Shown: positions 34,462-42,164 of the stretch, in pieces | Layout: the number at the start of each line of letters is the position of its first letter | Numbering within the stretch: the stretch's first letter is position 1 | Source of the DNA: Flavobacteriales bacterium | GTDB lineage: Bacteria; Bacteroidota; Bacteroidia; NS11-12g; UBA955 | DNA: 43,974 bases | Assembly: GCA_947463095.1 (NCBI GenBank) | Contig: CANHRE010000012.1 | Coordinates: 1-43,974 of the forward strand | Direction: 5' to 3' | Notes under the pieces: generated by a model | The model's database searches: none | What the model saw: only the letters and a program-made list of their open reading frames with translations | Told to the model about the DNA's origin: nothing | Position numbers and translations under genes: made by a program

Positions 34462-37400
34462 TTATTTCTTCCCGCGTTTACCACCAAAGTCGATAACGAT
34501 GGGGGTTGCAATGCAAATGGATGAATAAGTACCTACAACTACACCAATCAACAGTGCGAGGGAGAAACCTTTCAGCACATCGCCACCAAACAGGAACAGC
34601 ACAATCAACACCACAAATACGGTCAGTGATGTAACAATGGTTCGGTTCAGTGTTTGGTTAATGGCCATGTTGATCAGCGAACTTTCGTTTTTATCCGTGC
34701 GGTGCTCGTTCAGGTATTCCCTGATACGGTCAAACACAATCACCGTATCGTTGATGGAGTAACCAACCAGCGTAAGCAGGGCCGCAATCAGGTGCTGATC
34801 TATTTCGAGCGGGAAAGGCAGGATTCCCTGGAAGATGGCGAAGAACGACAACACCACCAAAACGTCGTGAATCAGGGCAACGGTGGCACCCAAACCGTAG
34901 GCGATGTTGCGGAATCGGAATACGATGTAGGCGAAGATACCCACGATGGCCAAAATGACCATGGTGATGCTCTTGTTGCGTGTATTGGCTGCAATGGCGG
35001 GGCCTACCTTACTGGTAGCCAGGATGGGTCCTTCGCCGGTGCTGTTTTTTGTCAGTTCAAAACCTTTCAGCGCGTTCAGCACAGCATTGCCTACAGAATC
35101 GCGGGCTTCTTTCATGTCTGTGTTGATCATGTAGCTGGTAACGATTTTGAATTGTCCGTCATTACCGATGGTTTTCACCTCATTGCTGGATCCTTTAAGA
35201 TTATCATCCAAAGATTTTTTCAAATCGGCTACGTTGTAATCTTTAGAAGGATTGGTTTGAATTTGGAAAGACCAACCTCCTTTAAAATCAAGACCGGCAG
35301 GAATGCCACCCCTGGTAAAGAACGCTACGGCGCCGGCAGCAATGAACAGACCAGAAAGGATGTAATACTTTTTCCTGTTCTTCACAAAGTTGATATTCTT
35401 TCCGCTCAGCACGTTATCGCTGTAAGGGAAGGAGAATTTGATATCTTTACCCTTAGCCATGCGGTTTTCAATCAGCATCCTGGTTACCAGCAGCGCGGTA
35501 AACATAGAACTGAAGATACCGATTACCAGGATGATGGCAAAACCATAGGCAGGACCTGCACCGGTAAACGTCAGGATAACGCCCGCCAGAAGTGTGGTAA
35601 GGTTAGAATCCACAATCGCGCTTAAGGCCGCCTGGAAACCATTAGTTACTGCAGTTCTCAGCGATTTCCCATCGCGAAGTTCATCTTTAATACGTTCGTA
35701 AATCAACACGTTGGCATCCACCGCCATACCGATGGTCAGTACGATACCGGCCATACCTGGCAAGGTCAGGGCCGCGCCGTATGAAGACAGAACGCCAAGA
35801 ATCAGGAAGATGTTGGCAAATACGGCAATGATGGAAATCACACCACCTCTGTTATAATACAGAATCATGAAGAGGATTACGGCCATGAAACCGAGTATCA
35901 GCGACCAGGATCCATTGCGGATGGCCTCTTTACCCAAAGAAGGACCTACCACATCGCTGGCCACAATTTTTGCGGGAGCGGGAAGCTTACCTGCCTTCAA
36001 CACATTGGCCAAATCCTCGGCTTCCTTCACATCAAAGCTTCCTGTAATCTGGCTTTGGCCTCCAGTTATTTTAGATTGAACAGTAGGCGCTGAATATATC
36101 TTATCGTCTAGTACGATGGCCACGCATCGGTCAAGGTTATCGCCTGTAACCTGGGCCCACTCATTGGCAGCGGCAGGGTACATGCGCATATTGATTTCAA
36201 TTTCACCGGTCTGGCTGGTGCTGGCGAACGCGTCGCTAATCAAGTTCTGGTCGCCGGAAATGGCAGGCTTACCCAATTTATTATATTTCAGGAAATACAG
36301 ACCATAAACGTTGGTACCATCCGCGATGGGTTTGGCATCCCAGACCACTTTAACGTCGAAAGGCAGCACCTTCTTCACCAGCGGATGCTCGAGGATGGCC
36401 ATAACCTTAGCCTGATTTTCCTTAGTGGCCAGCGCCAGTCGAGCACCGGGGAACACCCTGCCCTGCTGGTCTGAGTTGGGCTGAAGAATTTTCATCAAAG
36501 GGCTGTTGGCAATTTTGCTGTCGGCAGCCTTTTGTTCCTTCTGTTGTTTTGCTTTTGCGAGAGAATCGCTGCGCTTTCTCGCTACGGAATCAGCAGCGGT
36601 AGCGGCAACGGCAGCGGTGGTATCTTTTTTGGCAGCAAGAGCAGCTGAATCTTTTTTAGCGCTGGTATCTTTAGGCATGCCCAGGTCGGCAGATGCTTCG
36701 TAGGCTGCTTTCAGATATTTCAGGGCCTGGTAGCCATTCTTCTCGCTGTTGTCATAAGTTTCCCAAAATTCCAGACGGGCAGATTTTTCAAGCAGGTCTT
36801 CCATCCGTTTGGGATTATCCACACCGGGAAGTTCAACGGAAATACGACCACCGTCCAATTGCTGAATGGTAGGTTGTGTAACGTTGCTCTGGTTGATACG
36901 TTTTTCAATTACGCTGTACACACGATCAACAGCGCTGGTCGCTTCCTTCTTAATGTAGTTCACCACCTGAGCATCTGTGCTGGTGAAGGTGATGTACTGC
37001 CTGTTATCGGTGTTGGCAAAAAGATTGGCCAACTTTTTACCGTTGGTCACGCGGTTGTATTCTGTGGCAAAAATTTCCACAAAATCACCACTCTGTTTAT
37101 TCATCTGATCCTGAGTGGTTTTTAAAGCTTTCAGCAGATCAGCGTCTTCTTTATTGTTAGACAAACCACGGATGATCTCGCTTTTTTCCACTTCAAGAAT
37201 CACGTTCATCCCACCGCGGAGGTCAAGTCCGAGGTTGATTTCGCGCTGTTTGCACTCGAAATAGTTAAACTTAGCAAAACCCAGGTTGTAGATGTTGGTA
37301 CGACCAACAGAATCTACATAGTTGTTGTACACTCGGGGGTTGTACACTCCATTCTTGGTGGCTGCCCGTTTCGCCTTGTCCTCAAATCTGCGCACCACCC

Positions 37401-37476
37401 AGGTGAACGACAGCTGGTACACGCAGGCCAGGGCCAGGATGATGGAGATGCCAATGACGGTTCCTTTATTCTTCAT
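34462..37476 (-). CDS. secDF: fused protein translocase subunit SecDF
   Basis: SecDF is the membrane partner of SecYEG that uses the proton gradient to pull exported proteins across. SecD and SecF are one chain of 1004 residues, as is usual in Bacteroidota. SecD begins with a membrane helix and LGLDLRGGMNVILEV (D1 motif). The periplasmic P1 head includes a low-complexity, Ala/Lys/Asp-rich stretch (about 267-321). The D4-like segment GMAVDANVLIYERIKDELRDG follows in the transmembrane block. SecF starts near residue 700, with GLDFKGGWSFQI and the motif YSINDTVIVFDRIREYL. The promoter at 37507-37536 is a full-pattern match and a terminator follows the stop. Confidence 0.97.
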   Translation of the reverse strand: MKNKGTVIGISIILALACVYQLSFTWVVRRFEDKAKRAATKNGVYNPRVYNNYVDSVGRTNIYNLGFAKFNYFECKQREINLGLDLRGGMNVILEVEKSEIIRGLSNNKEDADLLKALKTTQDQMNKQSGDFVEIFATEYNRVTNGKKLANLFANTDNRQYITFTSTDAQVVNYIKKEATSAVDRVYSVIEKRINQSNVTQPTIQQLDGGRISVELPGVDNPKRMEDLLEKSARLEFWETYDNSEKNGYQALKYLKAAYEASADLGMPKDTSAKKDSAALAAKKDTTAAVAATAADSVARKRSDSLAKAKQQKEQKAADSKIANSPLMKILQPNSDQQGRVFPGARLALATKENQAKVMAILEHPLVKKVLPFDVKVVWDAKPIADGTNVYGLYFLKYNKLGKPAISGDQNLISDAFASTSQTGEIEINMRMYPAAANEWAQVTGDNLDRCVAIVLDDKIYSAPTVQSKITGGQSQITGSFDVKEAEDLANVLKAGKLPAPAKIVASDVVGPSLGKEAIRNGSWSLILGFMAVILFMILYYNRGGVISIIAVFANIFLILGVLSSYGAALTLPGMAGIVLTIGMAVDANVLIYERIKDELRDGKSLRTAVTNGFQAALSAIVDSNLTTLLAGVILTFTGAGPAYGFAIILVIGIFSSMFTALLVTRMLIENRMAKGKDIKFSFPYSDNVLSGKNINFVKNRKKYYILSGLFIAAGAVAFFTRGGIPAGLDFKGGWSFQIQTNPSKDYNVADLKKSLDDNLKGSSNEVKTIGNDGQFKIVTSYMINTDMKEARDSVGNAVLNALKGFELTKNSTGEGPILATSKVGPAIAANTRNKSITMVILAIVGIFAYIVFRFRNIAYGLGATVALIHDVLVVLSFFAIFQGILPFPLEIDQHLIAALLTLVGYSINDTVIVFDRIREYLNEHRTDKNESSLINMAINQTLNRTIVTSLTVFVVLIVLFLFGGDVLKGFSLALLIGVVVGTYSSICIATPIVIDFGGKRGKK

Positions 37477-37506
37477 TTCAGTTAAGTACCTTTACAGATA
37501 AGGTCG

Positions 37507-37536
37507 CGAAAATAAAGAAAAACCGCCTCTTACCAA
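37507..37536 (-). promoter_or_regulatory. secDF promoter (TTG-N19-TATTTTCG)
   Basis: On the minus strand TTG (37536-37534) is followed after exactly 19 bases by TATTTTCG (37514-37507), fitting the Bacteroidota pattern with C in place of the last T. The leader to the secDF ATG would be about 25-30 bases. Confidence 0.65.
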
Positions 37537-37603
37537 GCAGGCATCCATAGCTGTTTTTGCACCGGCTAACTCTGGGCTTTTCAGCCATCTTGCCTACTTT
37601 TAA

Positions 37604-37611
37604 TATCTTTG
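37604..37611 (+). promoter_or_regulatory. -7 box TATCTTTG before the arginase-family gene
   Basis: TATCTTTG matches TAnnTTTG and ends 17 bases before the ATG at 37629. It is divergent from the secDF promoter, about 70 bases away. No TTG at the standard distance. Confidence 0.45.
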
Positions 37612-37628
37612 CCTAAACAAACTGGCTT

Positions 37629-38570
37629 ATGCGTACCTTGAAAATCGTTGAAGCACCATCAGAAAACGGAGCAGGAAAACGAGGCGCTTCCCTGGGTCCA
37701 CAAGCCGTTGTATTGCAAGCCCGTCAGGAAGGCTTCGCTGCATTGGAGGAAATTAGCAGGGTGCTTGTACCCGATTTAAACCACCAGTTTGAATACCAAA
37801 GCCCCTTCCCTTTTGCCAGAAATATTGATCACCTGGCCGTTGCTCAGGGTATGGTTGCTTCTTATGTGGAAGATATTATCGGTGATGCTGATACACCACT
37901 AATCTTTTCCGGCGACCACAGCAATGCCATTGGAGCCTTTTCAGGACTTAAAAACCATAATCCCGAAAAGCGCATCGGCCTGATATGGATTGATGCCCAC
38001 CTGGACCTGCACAATCCCCTGACCACGCCCTCAGGAAATGTACATGGCATGGCGGTAAACGCACTGCTGGCAACTCCGGAAGGATTTCAATACCCCGCAA
38101 AAAACAAGCCCGATGAGGAAACCATGATGCTGTGGAACCAGCTCAGAACCTTGGGCAGCCATCAGGTGGACGGAAAGGTGCTTCCCTCCGATCTGGTATT
38201 TATCGGCATCCGCGACTACGAAAAAGAAGAACGTGCCCTGGCTGAACAGCTGGGCATTCGCATATTCTATGCTACTGAGGTAATGGAACGCGGCATTAAA
38301 CTGGTATTGCAGGACGCCCTGAAGCATCTGGAGCACTGCGAACAATGGTATGTTTCTTTTGATGTGGATTCTCTGGATACTTCCGTTTCAACAGGCACCG
38401 GCACTCCTGTTGACGGGGGATTAAGCCTTCAGGATGCCGCACATCTGTTCCATGAGCTGTTTCCGCATCCCAAAACAGCGGCCTTTGAAATCACCGAAAT
38501 CAATCCCCTGTTGGATCAGAAGAACAGCATGGCCTCCGCGGTGGTGCGCTTGCTCAGAGAGGTCCTTTAA
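37629..38570 (+). CDS. arginase/agmatinase-family ureohydrolase
   Basis: Members hydrolyse the guanidino group of arginine, agmatine or formiminoglutamate with a two-manganese centre. The 313-residue protein has all the metal ligands: H97 (FSGDHSNAIG), D122, H124 and D126 (WIDAHLDLH), and D245 and D247 (SFDVDSLD). The segment STGTGTPVDGGLS matches the arginase PGTGTPxxGG loop more closely than agmatinase, and H139 in NVHGM corresponds to the arginase HG site. Arginase is the best call; formiminoglutamase is the alternative. It is a single gene, convergent with the acyl-CoA reductase gene 12 bases away. Confidence 0.9.
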   Translation: MRTLKIVEAPSENGAGKRGASLGPQAVVLQARQEGFAALEEISRVLVPDLNHQFEYQSPFPFARNIDHLAVAQGMVASYVEDIIGDADTPLIFSGDHSNAIGAFSGLKNHNPEKRIGLIWIDAHLDLHNPLTTPSGNVHGMAVNALLATPEGFQYPAKNKPDEETMMLWNQLRTLGSHQVDGKVLPSDLVFIGIRDYEKEERALAEQLGIRIFYATEVMERGIKLVLQDALKHLEHCEQWYVSFDVDSLDTSVSTGTGTPVDGGLSLQDAAHLFHELFPHPKTAAFEITEINPLLDQKNSMASAVVRLLREVL

Positions 38571-38582
38571 AGATTTCGAATA

Positions 38583-39575
38583 TCACAAGCCCTGCAGCCA
38601 GGTCAGGGTATCCACGCCGTCGGCATAGTCGTTCAGGCCGGGACGCTGCGTAGTTCCGGGCAGGGTATCGCAACAAGAAGCAGTGCCCACCACGCATTGT
38701 ATTTCTTCGCGATGTTGGTTTATCACTGCTGCTGCAATTGTTTCATTGTTATAAAACGAATAATGTAGTACCCCTACCGGACTGTACAGTTTCTCATCTT
38801 CCTTAAGCAGCACAAAACCATTATCCAGATGCCAATCCAGGTTCATCAGCAGGATGGCTTTATGGTAGTGGTAGTTGTTGGCGTATTTGTTGTGGTTGAT
38901 GATATGGGCCCAGGTTTCCATGAACGGAAACAAGGTGCGCGGGTCAAAACCTTCGGGAAGGAAGATATGGGTCACATTTCTGCAACCAAGTCCATAGTAG
39001 CGGAACAGATCGTCGGGCAGCGCCTTCAGTGTGCTTTCGGGTTCATTGGGAGCAATAAACGCTACTGAATTACGGTTTTTCCGGATGATGTGGGGCATAT
39101 GGCCGAAATACTGTTTGAAGTAACGGGCGGAGTTGTTGCTGCCCGTGGCGATGGCCGCCTCTACCCCTTTCAGTTGCTCGGTTTCTTCCATGATTTGTCC
39201 GGCAGGCAACCCGTATTCGCGGGCAAAGCGCATCACTTCGCGCATGAGTACCTGATCATCGGACGATAACTTCACCAGGGCATGATGTCCCGAGGCCAGC
39301 ACGCACAGCAGATCGTGGAGTCCTACGAGCGGAATATTACCGGCCATGAGGATGCCTACTTTTTTAGGATGGGTGCCTAGCTGCATCCCCTGAAGCCAGG
39401 AGGCAACAGATTCCGGCTGAAGCGCCTCTGCCCAGGTTTCCAGACAAAATTCCACCTGTTCGCGGCTGAACCAGGGATTGCGGATACCGGCTTCCTCGAT
39501 TACCTGCTGCCAGTGCTCGTCGGTATTATAGCCGGAAAAGTGGCGACCCAGCGCGGCAAAAAAATCTGCTTCCAT
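38583..39575 (-). CDS. LuxC-type acyl-CoA reductase
   Basis: LuxC-family enzymes reduce acyl-CoA or acyl esters to aldehydes with NADPH. The 330-residue protein is shorter than Vibrio LuxC (about 480) but contains the nucleotide-binding half and KVGILMAGNIPLVGLHDLLC. The catalytic cysteine is C198 in YYGLGCRNVTHIF, and LVKLSSDDQVLM and IRKNRNSVAFI follow the aldehyde dehydrogenase-like fold. No luciferase or acyl-transferase genes are near, so a bioluminescence role is not suggested; the physiological acyl substrate is unknown. It is divergent from the beta-barrel gene, with the two -7 boxes 19 bases apart. Confidence 0.86.
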   Translation of the reverse strand: MEADFFAALGRHFSGYNTDEHWQQVIEEAGIRNPWFSREQVEFCLETWAEALQPESVASWLQGMQLGTHPKKVGILMAGNIPLVGLHDLLCVLASGHHALVKLSSDDQVLMREVMRFAREYGLPAGQIMEETEQLKGVEAAIATGSNNSARYFKQYFGHMPHIIRKNRNSVAFIAPNEPESTLKALPDDLFRYYGLGCRNVTHIFLPEGFDPRTLFPFMETWAHIINHNKYANNYHYHKAILLMNLDWHLDNGFVLLKEDEKLYSPVGVLHYSFYNNETIAAAVINQHREEIQCVVGTASCCDTLPGTTQRPGLNDYADGVDTLTWLQGL

Positions 39576-39583
39576 TGGTAACG

Positions 39584-39591
39584 CAAAAGTA
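39584..39591 (-). promoter_or_regulatory. -7 box TACTTTTG before the acyl-CoA reductase gene
   Basis: TACTTTTG on the minus strand (39591-39584) matches TAnnTTTG exactly, eight bases before the ATG at 39575. It shares a 51-base intergenic space with an opposite-facing box at 39611-39618. Confidence 0.45.
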
Positions 39592-39610
39592 GCTTTCCGC
39601 GTTACACGCT

Positions 39611-39618
39611 TAACTTTG
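39611..39618 (+). promoter_or_regulatory. -7 box TAACTTTG before the beta-barrel gene
   Basis: TAACTTTG matches TAnnTTTG exactly and ends eight bases before the ATG at 39627. The same octamer precedes fni. No -33 TTG at the normal spacing. Confidence 0.45.
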
Positions 39619-39626
39619 AAGCGGGA

Positions 39627-40328
39627 ATGTTTAAAAAATTACTTTTCACAGCAGCGGCCTTAGTGCTTGGTGAAGCCGCAACAGCCCAGCAGGGGTTTCG
39701 CTTGGGCATAACCGGTGGCGCCAATATTTCCAGGGCGAATCCCATCGATACACTGCCGCGCAATTTCTCCAGAAGGAATAAATCCGGCATCAGTGCAGGA
39801 CTGGCCTGGGAATACGGCTTAACAAACAACAGCGCCCTGATGGGCAGTATTCAGTTTGTGCAGAAGGGCTACCGCATCTCGAATGATACCTTCAGCCGCA
39901 ACCCTTACATCAACCGCAGCATCACCACAGTGCAGATTCCGCTGGGTATTTCTTTTAAGCAACGCTTTAACGAGTTAAACTTCATGCGTGAGAATTTCGG
40001 TGTGGCTTACGCCTTCCGTTTCGATCATTCCGATTCCGTGTTGCGCACCAATGGCACTCCGGGTACCTTCAGCATCACAGAAAAACGCGCCGGATCGGGC
40101 TATCCTATGTTTTTCCTTGGTCTGGAACTCGGCGGAGCCACCGAAAGCAAGAATACTTATTCCTTCGGATTGAATTACTTCCAGACCTTCGGCAGGGATG
40201 CCGACATCACTGGCAGATCTGGAAACCGCAGTTTCGACATGATTTACAAAGGTGGATTCGTGAACATCACCTTCACCTATACCTTCAGCCTGCAAAACAT
40301 GAAGAAGTCTGAAGAGTGGTTCTATTGA
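39627..40328 (+). CDS. outer-membrane beta-barrel protein (porin family)
   Basis: The 233-residue protein has a signal peptide (cleavage after AATAQ) and a body of alternating amphipathic strands with Gly and aromatic residues at strand ends, for example FRLGITGGANISRAN, SGISAGLAWEYGL, TTVQIPLGISFKQRF, NTYSFGLNYFQTFG and GFVNITFTYTFSL. This fits the 8-stranded OMP_b-brl family common in Bacteroidota. The last residues, KKSEEWFY, lie beyond the closing strand. Function is not known; these small barrels are rarely characterised. It runs convergently towards pepP, with six bases between the stops. Confidence 0.85.
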   Translation: MFKKLLFTAAALVLGEAATAQQGFRLGITGGANISRANPIDTLPRNFSRRNKSGISAGLAWEYGLTNNSALMGSIQFVQKGYRISNDTFSRNPYINRSITTVQIPLGISFKQRFNELNFMRENFGVAYAFRFDHSDSVLRTNGTPGTFSITEKRAGSGYPMFFLGLELGGATESKNTYSFGLNYFQTFGRDADITGRSGNRSFDMIYKGGFVNITFTYTFSLQNMKKSEEWFY

Positions 40329-40334
40329 ACCGGC

Positions 40335-41624
40335 TCAGGTGTTCATCAGCGCTTCTATTTCTTCAACTTCTCTTGGGATGTCCTGCATCAGGTCTTCAAT
40401 ACCCTGTTCGCGGATGACCACATCGTTCTCAATACGCACCCCGATGCCCCATTCAGGGATGTATAATCCAGGTTCCACCGTCAACACATTGCCCATTTCC
40501 AGTTTGGCATAACGGTTCATGATGTCGTGCACATCGATGCCCAGATGGTGGCCCAGTCCGTGCATAAAGTACTTTTTGTATAAGGGCCTGGCAGGATCCT
40601 GATTCTTCACCGCATCCATGCTGAGCAGGCCCAGGTTTACCAGTTGTTCGGTAGCCAGTTCACCGGCCATAGCAAACCATTCCTGTAGGGTCAGGCCTGC
40701 TTTCAGGTTTTTGATGGATTCCTTCTGGATGTGCAACACCGCGTTGTATACCGCTTTCTGCCGTTCGGAGAAGCGGCCGTTCACGGGAATGCATCGGGTC
40801 AGGTCGCCGTTGTAGTTGGCGTAATCCGCGCCGAAGTCCAGCAGCAGCAGGTCGCCTTCTTTGCAGGGTTTGTTGTTTTCCACGTAGTGCAGCACACAGG
40901 CGCTGGCGCCGCTGGCAATGATGGGGTCGAAAGCATAGCCGTTGCCGCGGTTGCGGATGAATTCATGAATCAGCTCCGCCTCTACTTCATATTCCATCAC
41001 GCCGGGTTTTACAAAGCCCAACAGGCGACGGAATCCAAGTCCGGTGATGCGCACCGCTTCGCGCAGCAGTTCAATTTCCTCTTCCTCCTTGCGGGTGCGC
41101 AGGGCAGCCATAATCGGGGCGCTGCGCTCGCAGCGGTGCAAGGGGAATTTCGCCATGATGTCGCGGGCAAAGCGGATGGCGTTGTAGGGCGCATGGTCGT
41201 TGAATCGGTCGTTCTCGTTCAGATTCAGATAAATCTGTTCCGCCAGCAGGATGACCGGGCGGACGGTTGCCTCAAATTCATCAAACCAGAAGATGCTGCT
41301 CACCCCTGACACGGCCAGCGCTTCTTCCGGCGTGAGCTTGTGCCCGTCCCATTGGGCGATGGTTTCGTTGGTGCGTTTGATGAAGAGCATTTCCCGGAAC
41401 ATTGGATTCGGACTGTCAGGAAAAAGCACCAGCACCGTATCTTCCTGGTCAATACCGCTCAGGTAGAACAGGTCGCTGTTCTGACGGAAGCGGTAGAAGG
41501 CATCGGCATTGCGCGGCATTTCGTCGTTGCTGTGGAACAGGGCCATACTGCCTGGCTTCATGGCTGCGCTGAACTTCTTGCGGTTGCGTATAAAGAGGGA
41601 TTGGGAAATGGGTGCGTATTTCAT
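40335..41624 (-). CDS. pepP: Xaa-Pro aminopeptidase (aminopeptidase P)
   Basis: It removes an N-terminal residue that precedes proline, using two manganese ions. The ATG at 41624 gives 429 residues, close to E. coli PepP (441); the longer frame from 41672 adds an unlikely hydrophobic start. The N-terminal creatinase-like domain contains NSDLFYLSGIDQEDTVLVLF. The pita-bread catalytic domain has LLLDFGADYANYNGDLTR (metal Asp pair), HGLGHHLGIDVHD (metal and proton-shuttle His), LTVEPGLYIP and VRIENDVVI (metal Glu residues). It is a cytosolic enzyme. The gene is GC-rich relative to the region just to its right, where composition drops sharply. Confidence 0.95.
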   Translation of the reverse strand: MKYAPISQSLFIRNRKKFSAAMKPGSMALFHSNDEMPRNADAFYRFRQNSDLFYLSGIDQEDTVLVLFPDSPNPMFREMLFIKRTNETIAQWDGHKLTPEEALAVSGVSSIFWFDEFEATVRPVILLAEQIYLNLNENDRFNDHAPYNAIRFARDIMAKFPLHRCERSAPIMAALRTRKEEEEIELLREAVRITGLGFRRLLGFVKPGVMEYEVEAELIHEFIRNRGNGYAFDPIIASGASACVLHYVENNKPCKEGDLLLLDFGADYANYNGDLTRCIPVNGRFSERQKAVYNAVLHIQKESIKNLKAGLTLQEWFAMAGELATEQLVNLGLLSMDAVKNQDPARPLYKKYFMHGLGHHLGIDVHDIMNRYAKLEMGNVLTVEPGLYIPEWGIGVRIENDVVIREQGIEDLMQDIPREVEEIEALMNT

Positions 41625-41732
41625 GATCACTGTTGCGAAGTAAGTAAAAGTGTACGAATAGATTCCGCTCATTTTCTATCTCTAAAGAATGAACTGTGAT
41701 GAACTATTTCACACCACCAAAACTACAAAAAC

Positions 41733-42164
41733 TTATTCCGCTTTGATAACACCTGATTTGCTGTTGTCTTGTGCCCATTTTAGCAACGGAATTATATTGG
41801 CAAAACAACTGACCTTGGCACAAGTATCATTTATACAATAAATAATGTTGTGGCCGAAGTCACCCTGAGTAAGGAAATCAAAAGTATCTTTATTATTAAT
41901 GTATGTTAAGCCTTTGATTGCATTGTTGAAATAATCTTTTGATCTGTCCAGATAAATTTGCTCACGACCAGTAAACCCACGAGTAACGATACTGATAGAA
42001 GCGTTCGTATCTATCAACCTGATTTGTTGCATCACGGGTATAAGACAAGTTTCACACATTGCCCCTGAATATATTATATAAAATCTGCCTTTAAATCTTA
42101 CATGCTCATCCGGTATCCAGGAAATACCAAAAAAAAACAAGGCCAGCAGGACAGGTATTTTCAT
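41733..42164 (-). CDS. small exported thioredoxin-like protein with CETC motif
   Basis: The ATG at 42164 overlaps the upstream gene's stop as ATGA and gives 143 residues starting MKIPVLLALFFFGISW, a signal peptide or anchor. The body starts with a strand, FYIIYSG, then AMCETCLIPVMQQIR, which matches the thioredoxin pattern of strand, CXXC and helix. Two further cysteines are in YCINDTCAKVSC. A short C-terminal segment, FANIIPLLKWAQ, closes the domain. No cis-Pro motif is obvious, so this is at most a divergent member. It is the last gene of an AT-rich cluster of secreted proteins. Confidence 0.72.
   Translation of the reverse strand: MKIPVLLALFFFGISWIPDEHVRFKGRFYIIYSGAMCETCLIPVMQQIRLIDTNASISIVTRGFTGREQIYLDRSKDYFNNAIKGLTYINNKDTFDFLTQGDFGHNIIYCINDTCAKVSCFANIIPLLKWAQDNSKSGVIKAE

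Noticed and set aside
34654-35625. Open frame of 323 codons on the plus strand
   Set aside because: It lies fully antisense to secDF, whose reading frame and motifs are certain; composition is that of a shadow frame.
38583-39575. Bioluminescence function suggested by LuxC similarity
   Set aside because: No luxA, luxB, luxD or luxE neighbours, and the protein is shorter than LuxC; LuxC-type reductases without lux genes are common in Bacteroidota.
40318-40331. 5-bp hairpin (GGTTC-tatt-GAACC) at the end of the beta-barrel gene
   Set aside because: Short stem, no T-run after it; not a convincing terminator.
40731-41309. Open frame of 192 codons on the plus strand
   Set aside because: Antisense to the GC-rich pepP gene; long shadow frames are expected there.
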